The notes below the pieces were generated by a model. It saw only the letters and a list, made by a program, of their open reading frames with translations. It had not been told where the DNA came from and did not search any database. Of a DNA stretch of 12,837 nt, positions 1 to 7,681 are shown piece after piece. How positions within the stretch are numbered: the stretch's first letter is position 1; each line of letters starts with the position of its first letter. Source of the DNA: Lentisphaeria bacterium UBA7640 (GTDB lineage: Bacteria; Verrucomicrobiota; Lentisphaeria; Victivallales; Victivallaceae). Both the position numbers and the translations under genes were made by a program. Location of the stretch: NCBI GenBank assembly GCA_002483765.1, contig DLIO01000001.1:1-12837 (forward strand). Reading direction: 5' to 3'.

Positions 1-582
1 CAAAATGCAGAAGAGCCAAATAACGGCATGACTGTGCTACCTTATCACGCGGGAGGTGGTTATTGGCCCGCAAGATTTATAACCGATGTTGATGCTGGAG
101 TAGCTAATTTTCTATGTCCAACACGATCAAGGGACAATTGGTCATTTATGAGAAATGAATCTTATGGAGCAGTCAAAAATCGAGCAAAAATAAGTCCCAC
201 TCATGGCTCTTTTTCTGCTCCTCACTATGGTCTTAACGACAGGTTACAAGGCGTTAAAATGGCCAAAGTTAGAAAACCATCTACGACAGTTTTCCTTTCT
301 GAAGCATACTCCCCAGATCGTTGTAGCGCATCAGCAACTTATGGTTACTACACTACATACCTAAACTATACCACCACAGTTGGTTACGGTCAACTTATGA
401 TTGTCCATGGGAAAACAATTAACACCTCGCGTATGGATGGACATGTTGAGGGTACAGTTGTTTCTTCTTTTCCTGCAGGCTTAATGCCACATTATCCCTC
501 AAAGGAAATGAGTGCTTATAATTCGCCTTCGCTTAGCAATGTTAGAGGAGACATATGGTATCCATATGGCTATGGGAATTAA
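1..582 (+). CDS. Type II secretion/pilin-like pseudopilin, H-X9-DG class (C-terminal part, 5' end outside the window)
   Basis: The frame is open from base 1, so the gene begins upstream; the ATG at 28 is internal and only 193 residues are visible. The sequence shows a canonical H-X9-DG motif: His codon at 406-408, nine residues, then Asp-Gly at 436-441, in the context HGKTINTSRMDGHVEG. Upstream are other landmarks of the family: 'FLCPT' (a short segment with Cys-Pro), 'YGLND', and 'KPSTTVFLSEA', a conserved strand before the motif. From family knowledge, the missing N-terminus should carry a prepilin cleavage site and one hydrophobic helix. Such proteins are made in large numbers by Planctomycetes, Lentisphaerota and relatives, often beside carbohydrate-active genes, and their exact job is not settled. 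The neighbouring secreted glycosidase-like genes fit that pattern. The family call is solid; the function is not. Confidence 0.85.
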   Translation, partial: QNAEEPNNGMTVLPYHAGGGYWPARFITDVDAGVANFLCPTRSRDNWSFMRNESYGAVKNRAKISPTHGSFSAPHYGLNDRLQGVKMAKVRKPSTTVFLSEAYSPDRCSASATYGYYTTYLNYTTTVGYGQLMIVHGKTINTSRMDGHVEGTVVSSFPAGLMPHYPSKEMSAYNSPSLSNVRGDIWYPYGYGN

Positions 583-917
583 TAATTTAACCATAGCTTA
601 ATAAAATTCAGAAAGTTCTCGGGGAGGGGGAAAATTTAGCACCGCTCCAAGTAACATAATGAACCATTGTTAAACATGGGTTAGAATTCTTAATTGTCGA
701 TATTTATGTCTATAATCTTTAAAACTTGAAAGATTCTGCTCATCACTTGTAATTTTCTAACAATTATGCGCTATATATTGCTAAAAAATAAGTTAACATC
801 ATGAAGAGGAGTGCAAGCCTATAAGAAAAGCCTAGTAACGTCGAAATTCCCGTAGCCAAAATTTCAAAACTGTCATTAAACAAAAAAATAAGAAGTGTCG
901 ATCATGATATGAAGATA

Positions 918-1041
918 CTGTCGGAATCGAGAGATCGACTAATTTCTAGCCCATCAATTGACAAAAAAGAAATCTGTAAAATCTTTCACAGATTTAAGTA
1001 AGTAAGTTTGAGTTACATCTCTATAAATCAAGGAAATACCA
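918..1041 (+). promoter_or_regulatory. Conserved leader of the secreted paralogue family, copy 1
   Basis: This block is strongly conserved with 4104-4227, upstream of the second paralogue. Shared parts in order are a 'ctgtcgga' segment, a small stem (927-930 with 935-938), 'taatttctagcc', the 26-bp dyad at 970-995, a 23-nt box at 1006-1028 ('gtttgagtt' then 'ctataaat'), and an AAGGAA Shine-Dalgarno at about 1030-1035 before the ATG at 1042. Conservation well above that of the more distal upstream DNA suggests selection on the leader. Whether it acts as promoter, operator or RNA structure cannot be told from sequence. Confidence 0.55.
970..995. promoter_or_regulatory. 26-bp inverted repeat in leader copy 1 (possible operator or RNA hairpin)
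   Basis: AAATCTGT (970-977) and ACAGATTT (988-995) are perfect 8-bp arms around a 10-nt centre. The same dyad with identical arms and identical 26-bp length lies at 4161-4186, and the three differences between copies are all in the centre. No T-run follows, so this is not an intrinsic terminator. A dimeric-regulator operator or a 5' leader hairpin are both possible. Confidence 0.5.
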
Positions 1042-3678
1042 ATGTTTAATTATAATAAATTTTTGTTTGTTGTTGTTATATTGTTACAATGTTCTTTCAA
1101 TTATGGCAAAGCCATAACTATTGAGGACTCGTTTGAAAATATCACATTGCCTGTAGCAGAAACTCCTAGCGCTACTCAAATAGAATTCCCAGCAATAAAA
1201 AAGAAAGAGGGATATTCTGTTTGTTTGAGCTTCAAAGCGTACATTGATTTGAGAAAATGGGGCGGTTTTAATAACTACCTGGCACTTGAACTTAATGGTC
1301 GTAGTTTGGGGAAGGAAACAGAAGGCGCTCTGCCGCGTCTTCTGAAAAGAGGTAGTTTTGTACGTACTTCTCTCTCAAAATATCCAACAAAAGACTGGTG
1401 GAATGTTACAGGCGGGAAACCTAGCCTGCTCATGTTTTTTAGTACTGGTCAAGGAGAAATTGACAAGAGTGTGTTGACATCTAGAAATGAAGGCTATAAT
1501 TACGTTTTAGACATATCCGACGCAGTCAATTATATCGTTTATGGAGCAGACTTTAAGATAGATATAGCCAAGCCTAATATTCTCAATATGCAAAATATGC
1601 TTCTAAAAAAGCACGTACCTAATTACAACAGAAAAGGTTTAGTTATAGAAGAAATAAAGGTACTTTATCTGCCTGATACAACTATAAATAAGTGGAGAGA
1701 TGTTAGCATTAACGAATTCACAGAAGGCAATCGTGTGGCCTCATTGGAAAACAAAGATTTTTCTTTGGATGTAACAAATACTGGTGGTATGACTGTAAGT
1801 ATAGAGGGAGAAAAATATTTCATTGAATCAAAATTTTCCTATCCCCATATCCCCCAAATGCGGTACAATCTTCTGGGTTTATCCTCTGGCAACGGACAAG
1901 TAGATTGGAAGGCTGAAGTTACACAAATAAGCAACAACGAAATTGGAGTTCAAGCAACAAACCCGAATTATACTGTTTCACGCAAAATAAAACTGACGCA
2001 AAACCGAATTGAAGTATCTGATACCGTCAATAATACTTCGGGGGTTCCCATTGGTATAAAATTCACGAATGATGTCGGGATAAATAGTTTGCCCAAAAGC
2101 GACGACTATTATCTCGGCGGAATGAGAGGGGCTGAGGCAAAAAACTTTGCATTTAGTTCATCCAATCCGACGATTTTCATAAACCAACAGAAAAGCAGTA
2201 TTGGGTTAGTAGCAGAAGATACAATTTATCGAGTACAATTGAGCTTATTAAGAAAAAACAACCGTTTTTCTCTCGCTAATTCGAATTTTGGACTAAAGGA
2301 AAAAGCTAGGCACACTTTTGATTGGGCAATATATCCAGTAAAAGATATTAATTATTATACTTTTATAAACAAAGTTCGTCGCGACTGGAATGTTAATTTT
2401 ACGATACCAGGACCGTTTCTTGGGGTTACAGGTTGGAGGCATAGAAACTACATATGCCCTGGAATGAAAGCTTCTCTTATATCTTTTAGCCCTTGGTTTG
2501 ACTGGCCTTATGATAGAAAAATTTTTAACCGAGCAGAATATCTTGAGATTGTTGATAAGAAAATAGCCCCACTCAGGGATAAATTCCCTAAGGCAAAATT
2601 TATTCCCAAACTTGAAACTAATTTAGTATGCCTAGATATTACATCTTTTAGCGGTGGTGACAAACTACCAGTCAGAAAAGGACCACGAACAGACTCTGGA
2701 ATCAAATATGGGCTTCCGTTAAATAAAGAACTCAGTGATTTGATTGTGAAAAACACTCCTTACGTAGACTCAATCATTAGGGACAAGGACGGACGAGTAT
2801 TGGTTGACAATTTCTATCCAGCTTATCCGAACATCGACCTAATGGTCCAAGTTGAATACAACAACTATCGTTATAAAGTATTTCTAGAACAGATTGATTT
2901 TTTACTTAACAAACATGAATTTGATGGAATTTATGCTGATCAATTTATTCCGATGAGTGTTGGTGGAAGAAGTTACGACAAATGGGATGGATACAGCGTA
3001 GAGCTGAATGATGCGGGGGAAATTATCAACAAGTATTATGATTATGCAATAACTGGAGTTTCAGGACGCGTTGGTATCACTAAAAAAATATTAGAAAAAG
3101 GGAAACCGTTTATCCATAACGGCCAATCTATCTCTCGCGAATTACAAAGTCTAAAGGCAATAGCTTTTCAAGAAATGGAAAATGATAATGTCGATCCATT
3201 ACCCTTTATGGATAGCAAACCGCCCGCATTTAAGTGGCAAGCCGCATGTCATCTTGGCACACCCGTTATATTGGGATTACGCACGATATTATATGCAAAA
3301 GGCGAAAACAAGGACCGTGCAGCTGAAATCCTAAACAAAGGAGTGATAACTGCATTACGTAATGGAGTTCTTTTCTACCATTATGTTTCAGTAATTCCAA
3401 CTAGCGGGCCTCATGCGGGTGGTTATGGCCCAATAAACCACATGTTCCCATTCACCCCAGTGGAAATCAATGAAGGGTTTATGGTTGGCGAAGAACGTAC
3501 TATTAGCTGTGTTTCTAGAGAGTTTAAAGTTAACTTTAAAAAACGTCCCTTATGTCTTTTGTTCGACAAGAAGGGTCTGCCTAAAAAACATGACTTTGAA
3601 ATAAGCGGGAGTGCAGGTAACTGGATAGTTAATGTAAGACTTAACGACTGGTGTGAAATAGCAATAATTGAAGAATAA
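1042..3678 (+). CDS. Large secreted glycosidase-like protein, full-length paralogue A (878 aa)
   Basis: Start ATG 1042 is supported by AAGGAA just upstream and by a signal peptide: short basic N-terminus, hydrophobic core FLFVVVILL, probable cleavage after GKA (residue 24). Cys17 follows LLQ, but Gln at -1 makes a lipoprotein box unlikely. Residues ~25-222 form a beta-rich domain that also exists alone in the next gene. Residues ~225-450 look like a second beta-sandwich. Residues ~455-770 resemble a TIM-barrel glycosidase: GWRHRNYICPG (464-474), an acidic strand FDGIYADQF with D628 and D633, and HNGQ (692-695) followed by QEMEND (710-715). A short beta domain ends the chain. By family logic this would be an extracytoplasmic glycan hydrolase, but I recognise no defined GH family; resemblance to DUF6259-type barrels is only a guess. 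At 487-498 it has a degraded EF-hand loop (compare the 877-aa paralogue). Confidence 0.75.
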   Translation: MFNYNKFLFVVVILLQCSFNYGKAITIEDSFENITLPVAETPSATQIEFPAIKKKEGYSVCLSFKAYIDLRKWGGFNNYLALELNGRSLGKETEGALPRLLKRGSFVRTSLSKYPTKDWWNVTGGKPSLLMFFSTGQGEIDKSVLTSRNEGYNYVLDISDAVNYIVYGADFKIDIAKPNILNMQNMLLKKHVPNYNRKGLVIEEIKVLYLPDTTINKWRDVSINEFTEGNRVASLENKDFSLDVTNTGGMTVSIEGEKYFIESKFSYPHIPQMRYNLLGLSSGNGQVDWKAEVTQISNNEIGVQATNPNYTVSRKIKLTQNRIEVSDTVNNTSGVPIGIKFTNDVGINSLPKSDDYYLGGMRGAEAKNFAFSSSNPTIFINQQKSSIGLVAEDTIYRVQLSLLRKNNRFSLANSNFGLKEKARHTFDWAIYPVKDINYYTFINKVRRDWNVNFTIPGPFLGVTGWRHRNYICPGMKASLISFSPWFDWPYDRKIFNRAEYLEIVDKKIAPLRDKFPKAKFIPKLETNLVCLDITSFSGGDKLPVRKGPRTDSGIKYGLPLNKELSDLIVKNTPYVDSIIRDKDGRVLVDNFYPAYPNIDLMVQVEYNNYRYKVFLEQIDFLLNKHEFDGIYADQFIPMSVGGRSYDKWDGYSVELNDAGEIINKYYDYAITGVSGRVGITKKILEKGKPFIHNGQSISRELQSLKAIAFQEMENDNVDPLPFMDSKPPAFKWQAACHLGTPVILGLRTILYAKGENKDRAAEILNKGVITALRNGVLFYHYVSVIPTSGPHAGGYGPINHMFPFTPVEINEGFMVGEERTISCVSREFKVNFKKRPLCLLFDKKGLPKKHDFEISGSAGNWIVNVRLNDWCEIAIIEE

Positions 3679-4103
3679 GAATTATTTTCGTCTACTCTGG
3701 AGGTCATGTAAAACAAGTAAATTATCTTATCACTTGACATCCTAACATGCAAAATGAGGTATACGTATTGAGTCATTTAGGATTTACTTTAATAAGCCAT
3801 AAAAATCTCTTTAAAGGAAAACTTTGTGTAGTTTCTTGTAATATTTGAAGTTACAACGCGTACTGTTGACAAGCATAGGCAAAAACTCCCGATTCCATTG
3901 ATCCCTATAATTATTAAAGCTTGGAAGATATTGCATGACTCAAAGTTTTCGGTAATCATACACGAAATATCACAAAATAATAGGAGAAAATCATGAGGGA
4001 ATAAGCGTATAAAAAAGCATCTCCAAGTCGGAACTTTAGTAGTTAAAGTGCAAAAATCAGTACTAAAGAGAAAAGGACAACGTACCGGCAACAATAAAAA
4101 AGA

Positions 4104-4227
4104 CTGTCGGAACCGAGTGAATCGGCTAATTTCTAGCCAATCAATTAATAAGAAAGAAAGAAATCTGTAAAATTTGTTACAGATTTAAGTAGGTTTGAGT
4201 TATATCTCTATAAATAAGGAAATATCA
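4104..4227 (+). promoter_or_regulatory. Conserved leader of the secreted paralogue family, copy 2
   Basis: This is the counterpart of 918-1041. It contains the 'ctgtcgga' block, a small stem CCGA (4113-4116) with TCGG (4122-4125), a second stem GGCTA/TAGCC (4124-4128 with 4134-4138), the dyad at 4161-4186, the 23-nt box at 4193-4215 (one difference from copy 1) and AAGGA at 4216-4220, seven bases before the ATG at 4228. Relative to copy 1 it has a small length change between the 'caatt' block and the dyad. Confidence 0.55.
4161..4186. promoter_or_regulatory. 26-bp inverted repeat in leader copy 2 (possible operator or RNA hairpin)
   Basis: AAATCTGTAA (4161-4170) and TTACAGATTT (4177-4186) are perfect 10-bp arms around a 6-nt centre. 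The outer 8 bp of each arm are identical to the dyad at 970-995. It is not followed by a T-run. Confidence 0.5.
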
Positions 4228-4929
4228 ATGAGTAATTATAATAAATTTTTGTTCGTCGTTGTTGTATTGTTACAATGTTCTTTCAATTATGGCGAAGCCA
4301 TAATTATTGACGCCTCATTTGAAAACATTACATTGCCTGTAGCAGAAACGCCTAGTTCTGCTCAAATAGAATTCCCAGCAATAAAAAAGAAAGAAGGCTA
4401 TTCTATCTGCTTAAGCTTTAAGGCTTATATTGATTGGAGAACAATGGGTGGTTTTAATCACTACCTTGCTCTTGAACTAAATGGTCGTAGCTTGGGAAAA
4501 GAAACCGAAAAAAATATGCTGAGGCTTCTCAACAGAGGTAGTTTCATGCATACTTCTTTAGGACGTTTCGACAAGGACTGGTGGCAGGTTACAAATGATA
4601 AATCTCGTTTGCTTATGTTTTTTGGTACCGGAAAGGGTGAAATTGACAAGCGCGTTTTGACCTCTAGAAGTGAAGGCTATAATTATATATTAGACATATC
4701 AGACGCTGTCAATTATATCGTTTATGGTACAGATTTAAAAATCGTCACTGCTAAGCCTAATACCCTCAATATACACAATATGCTCCTTAAAAAAAACATA
4801 CCTAATTATAAAAGGAAAGGCTTGGTTGTTGAAGAAATAAAGGTGCTTTATCTGCCTGACACAACTGTGAGTAAATGGCGAGACATTAACACTAAAAAAT
4901 CACAAAAAGTGTCAGAAGCAAATGAATAA
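4228..4929 (+). CDS. Stand-alone N-terminal domain of the secreted paralogue family (233 aa)
   Basis: I chose ATG 4228 over an in-frame TTG at 4195. It aligns with the start of the two full-length paralogues, has AAGGA seven bases upstream, and gives the same signal peptide (NKFLFVVVVLLQC, cleavage probably after GEA). The mature part matches residues ~25-222 of the full-length proteins closely, including DWW, the LLMFF.TG.GEIDK segment, VLTSR.EGYNY and the VLYLPDTT strand. It then stops after a divergent hydrophilic tail (TKKSQKVSEANE), exactly where the second beta domain would begin. It lacks the whole catalytic barrel. The frame is clean and the cut falls at a domain boundary, so this may be a functional secreted binding or accessory domain rather than a decaying pseudogene. 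The ligand is unknown. It lies 118 bp upstream of the next paralogue and may be co-transcribed with it. Confidence 0.8.
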   Translation: MSNYNKFLFVVVVLLQCSFNYGEAIIIDASFENITLPVAETPSSAQIEFPAIKKKEGYSICLSFKAYIDWRTMGGFNHYLALELNGRSLGKETEKNMLRLLNRGSFMHTSLGRFDKDWWQVTNDKSRLLMFFGTGKGEIDKRVLTSRSEGYNYILDISDAVNYIVYGTDLKIVTAKPNTLNIHNMLLKKNIPNYKRKGLVVEEIKVLYLPDTTVSKWRDINTKKSQKVSEANE

Positions 4930-5006
4930 ACTAATTATTAGGCAATTAATGAACATAAAAGTAAGTCTACAAATTCTTTAAAAGATCAAAGCTAGAAAGT
5001 AATGAA

Positions 5007-5047
5007 GTTTAAGTTATATATTTATAAATAAAATAAAGGAAAAATCA
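5007..5047 (+). promoter_or_regulatory. Start-proximal 23-nt box and ribosome binding site of the third paralogue
   Basis: Bases 5007-5029 match the box at 4193-4215 with three differences ('gtttaagtt' then 'tttataaat'). AAAGGA then lies at about 5035-5040 before the ATG at 5048. The dyad found upstream of the other two copies is not intact here: the corresponding place (from about 4971) has only a degenerate 'aaattctttaaaagat'. This gene may therefore depend on transcription from the upstream copy. Confidence 0.45.
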
Positions 5048-7681
5048 ATGTTTAATTGTAAAAAAGTTCTCTTAGTTGTTGTTATCCTGTTGCAATGTGT
5101 TTTCAATTATGGCGAAGCCATAATTATTGACGACTCATTTAAAAACATCGCATTGCCCATAGCAAAAACCACTAGTTCTGCTCAAATAGAATTCCCGGCA
5201 ATAAAAAAGAAAGAGGGATATTCTGTTTGTTTAAGCTTTAAGGCGTTTGTTGATTGGAGAACAATGGGCGGTTTTAACCACTACCTTGCTTTTGACCTTA
5301 ATGGTCGTGATCTGGGAAAAGAAACGGAAAACGCTATGCCTCGCCTGCTGAAGAGAGGTAGTTTCGTGCGAACCTCGGGAGGACTTCTAGACAAAGACTG
5401 GTGGCAAGTTGCGAATGGAAAAACCAGCCTGCTCATGTTTTTCGGCACTGGGCAAGGTGAAATTGACAAGCGCGTTTTGACATCTAGAAGTGAAGGCTAT
5501 AATTATATTTTAGACATATCCGACGCTGTCAATTATATCGTTTACGGTGCAGACTTTAAAATAGATATAGCCAAGCCTAATATCCTCAACATGCACAGTA
5601 TGCTTCTAGAAAAGTATATACCTAATTACAAAAGGAGAGGATTAGTTATAGAAGAACTAAAGGTACTTTATCTGCCTGATACAACTATAAATAAGTGGCG
5701 GGACGTTAGTATCAAAGAATTTGTAGAAGGCAATAGTGTAGCTTTGTTGAAAAACAAAGATTTTTCCTTGAATGTAACAAATGCCGGAGGTATGTCTGTA
5801 AATATAGATGGAGAAAAATATTTCATTGAATCAAAGTTCTCCTATCCCCATGTACCTCAAATGCGTTATAACCTGCTAGGCTTATCTTCCAGCAGTGGAC
5901 AAGTGAATTGGAACCCAAAGATTACACAAATAAGTAAGAAAGAAATTGAAATTCAAGCAACAAGCCTAAATTATACTATTTCACGTAAAATAAAACTGAC
6001 AGAAACTCGGGTTGAAGTATCTGATAGCATCAAGAATACATCAGGAGTCCCCATTGGTATAAAGTTCATGAACGATGTAGGAATAAATAGTTTACCCCAA
6101 AGTAAAGATTATTATCTTGGGGGAATGCAAGGAGCAGAGGCAAAGCATTTTGCATTTAGCTCATCTAACCCAACTATTTTCCTTAATCAAAAGAATAGCA
6201 GTATTGGATTAGTAGCAGAAGATACGATTTATCGAGTACAGCTAAATTTATTACGAAAAAACAATCGCTTTTCTCTTGCTGATTCAAATTTTGGACTAGA
6301 AGCAAAAGCTAGTTATACTTTTGACTGGGCAATATATCCGGTAAAAGATATTAATTATTATACTTTTATAAACAAAGTTCGCCAAGACTGGAATGTTAAT
6401 TTCACAATTCCAGGACCGTTTCTTGGAGTTATAGGTTGGAGGCATAGAAATTATATATGTCCCGGAATGAAAGCTGACCTTATATCTTTTAGTCCTTGGT
6501 TTGATTGGGATAATGATGGGAAAATTTTTACTAGAGAAGAATACTTAGGGGTTGTTGATAAAAGAATAACTCCAGTTAGAGATAAATTCCCTAATGCCAA
6601 ATATATTCCTAAACTGCAGACCAATTTGGTCGGCTTGGATGTTACATCTTTTCAAGAGGGTGATAAATTACCAGTCAGAAAAGGAGCGCGAACAGACACT
6701 GGAATCAAATATGGCCTTCCGTTAAATAAAGAACTTAGCGATTTAGTTGATAAAAGCTCTCCTTACGTAGACTCAATCATTAGGGACAAGGACGGACGAG
6801 TACTAGTTGACAATTTCTACCCAAGTTATCCCAATATCGGACTTATGGTACAAGTTGAGTATAATAATCATCGTTATAAGATGTTTATGGAACAGATTGA
6901 TTTTTTGCTTGATAAACATAAATTTGATGGAATTTATGCTGATCAATTTATCCCTATGAGTGTTGGCGGAAGAAGTTACGACAAATGGGATGGACACAGC
7001 GTAGAGCTGAATGAAGCTGGGGAAATTATTAACAAGTATTATGATTATGCGATAACTGGAGTTTCAGGACGCGTTGGTATCACAAAGAAAATATTAGATA
7101 AAGGGAAACCGTTTATCCATAATGGCCAATCTGTCTCTCGCGAGTTACAAAGCCTCAAAGCAATAGCTTTTCAAGAAATGGAGAATGATAATGTCAATCC
7201 ATTACCTTTTATGGATAGCAAACCACCTGCGTTTAAATGGCAAGCCGCATGTCATCTTGGTACTCCTGTAATATTGGGATTACGTACGGTATTATATGCA
7301 AAAGACGAAAACAAGAATCGTGCAGCTGAAATCCTTAACAAGGGAATAATCACTGCATTGCGTAATGGAGTTCTTTTCTACCATTATGTTTCAGTAATTC
7401 CAACTAGCGGGCCTCATGCTGGTGGTTATGGCCCAATAAACCACATGTTCCCATTCACACCAGTGGAAATCAATGAAGGGTTTATGGTTGGCGAAGAACG
7501 TACTATTAGCTGTGTTTCTAGAGAGTTTAAGGTTAACTTTAAAAAACGTCCCGTATGTCTTTTATTCGACAAGAAAGGTCTGCCTAAAAAACATGACTTT
7601 GAAATAAGCGGGAGTGCAGGTAACTGGATAGTTAATGTAAGACTTAACGACTGGAGTGAAATAGCGATAATTGAAGGTTAA
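5048..7681 (+). CDS. Large secreted glycosidase-like protein, full-length paralogue B (877 aa), with an EF-hand loop
   Basis: It is collinear with the 878-aa protein over its whole length, with a one-residue deletion near residue 116. It has the same signal peptide (cleavage probably after GEA), N-terminal beta domain, second beta domain, barrel landmarks (GWRHRNYICPG, FDGIYADQF, HNGQ, QEMEND) and C-terminal domain. The start is fixed by homology and by AAAGGA upstream. Residues 486-497 read DWDNDGKIFTRE, a textbook EF-hand calcium loop (D at 1, 3 and 5, G at 6, I at 8, E at 12) followed by a helix-like stretch; the first copy has lost D3, G6 and E12. The last ~320 bases are about 97% identical to the first copy, while the 5' part is clearly more diverged. 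It is probably an exported glycan-active enzyme, possibly calcium-stabilised; its GH family is unrecognised. Confidence 0.75.
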   Translation: MFNCKKVLLVVVILLQCVFNYGEAIIIDDSFKNIALPIAKTTSSAQIEFPAIKKKEGYSVCLSFKAFVDWRTMGGFNHYLAFDLNGRDLGKETENAMPRLLKRGSFVRTSGGLLDKDWWQVANGKTSLLMFFGTGQGEIDKRVLTSRSEGYNYILDISDAVNYIVYGADFKIDIAKPNILNMHSMLLEKYIPNYKRRGLVIEELKVLYLPDTTINKWRDVSIKEFVEGNSVALLKNKDFSLNVTNAGGMSVNIDGEKYFIESKFSYPHVPQMRYNLLGLSSSSGQVNWNPKITQISKKEIEIQATSLNYTISRKIKLTETRVEVSDSIKNTSGVPIGIKFMNDVGINSLPQSKDYYLGGMQGAEAKHFAFSSSNPTIFLNQKNSSIGLVAEDTIYRVQLNLLRKNNRFSLADSNFGLEAKASYTFDWAIYPVKDINYYTFINKVRQDWNVNFTIPGPFLGVIGWRHRNYICPGMKADLISFSPWFDWDNDGKIFTREEYLGVVDKRITPVRDKFPNAKYIPKLQTNLVGLDVTSFQEGDKLPVRKGARTDTGIKYGLPLNKELSDLVDKSSPYVDSIIRDKDGRVLVDNFYPSYPNIGLMVQVEYNNHRYKMFMEQIDFLLDKHKFDGIYADQFIPMSVGGRSYDKWDGHSVELNEAGEIINKYYDYAITGVSGRVGITKKILDKGKPFIHNGQSVSRELQSLKAIAFQEMENDNVNPLPFMDSKPPAFKWQAACHLGTPVILGLRTVLYAKDENKNRAAEILNKGIITALRNGVLFYHYVSVIPTSGPHAGGYGPINHMFPFTPVEINEGFMVGEERTISCVSREFKVNFKKRPVCLLFDKKGLPKKHDFEISGSAGNWIVNVRLNDWSEIAIIEG
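6503..6538 (+). other. EF-hand-type calcium-binding loop within paralogue B
   Basis: The codons encode DWDNDGKIFTRE, matching DxDxDGxIxxxE at every key position. The equivalent codons in the first paralogue (2500-2535) encode DWPYDRKIFNRA, which keeps D1, D5 and I8 but lacks D3, G6 and E12. Confidence 0.7.

Larger units (their letters stand above)
583..1041. other. 459-bp AT-rich intergenic region; its distal part is homologous to the region before the second paralogue
   Basis: No plausible gene is visible on either strand. From roughly 650 onward the sequence aligns by eye, with gaps and substitutions, to about 3850-4227, the region upstream of the middle paralogue. Matching blocks include 'ctataat..ttaaa.cttg.aagat' (around 712 and 3906), 'atcatga' (around 800 and 3990), and the block starting 'ctgtcgga' (918 and 4104). 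The duplication unit of the array therefore includes several hundred bases of upstream DNA. I see no clear intrinsic terminator after the pseudopilin stop at 582. Confidence 0.6.
3679..4227. other. 549-bp intergenic region, mostly a diverged duplicate of the region before paralogue A
   Basis: No convincing gene is present. The part from about 3850 to 4227 is alignable to about 650-1041. The part just after the stop (around 3745-3810) shows weaker resemblance to the region after the last paralogue ('aaaatga' followed by 'atac', near 3752 and 7720), so some 3' flank may also have been duplicated. No clear terminator hairpin follows the stop at 3678. Confidence 0.5.

Noticed and set aside
958..982. 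TTGACA (958-963) and TAAAAT (977-982) as a sigma-70 promoter for the first paralogue
   Set aside because: The spacer is only 13 bp and TTGACA is not conserved in the second leader, so it cannot be supported as the shared promoter.
2508..2756. Minus-strand open frames inside the long paralogues (also around 3423-3776, 4461-4649, 5281-5469, 6803-6997, 7562-7819)
   Set aside because: They are antisense shadows of conserved coding sequence with no recognisable domain.
3789..4094. 101-aa minus-strand open frame between the first two paralogues
   Set aside because: It overlaps DNA that is homologous to the non-coding region before the first gene, has no ribosome binding site that I can see, and resembles no known protein.
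4195..4227. In-frame TTG start 33 bases upstream of the orphan-domain gene
   Set aside because: ATG 4228 has a well-spaced AAGGA, aligns with the starts of both paralogues and places the signal peptide at the N-terminus. The upstream stretch lies in the conserved non-coding leader.
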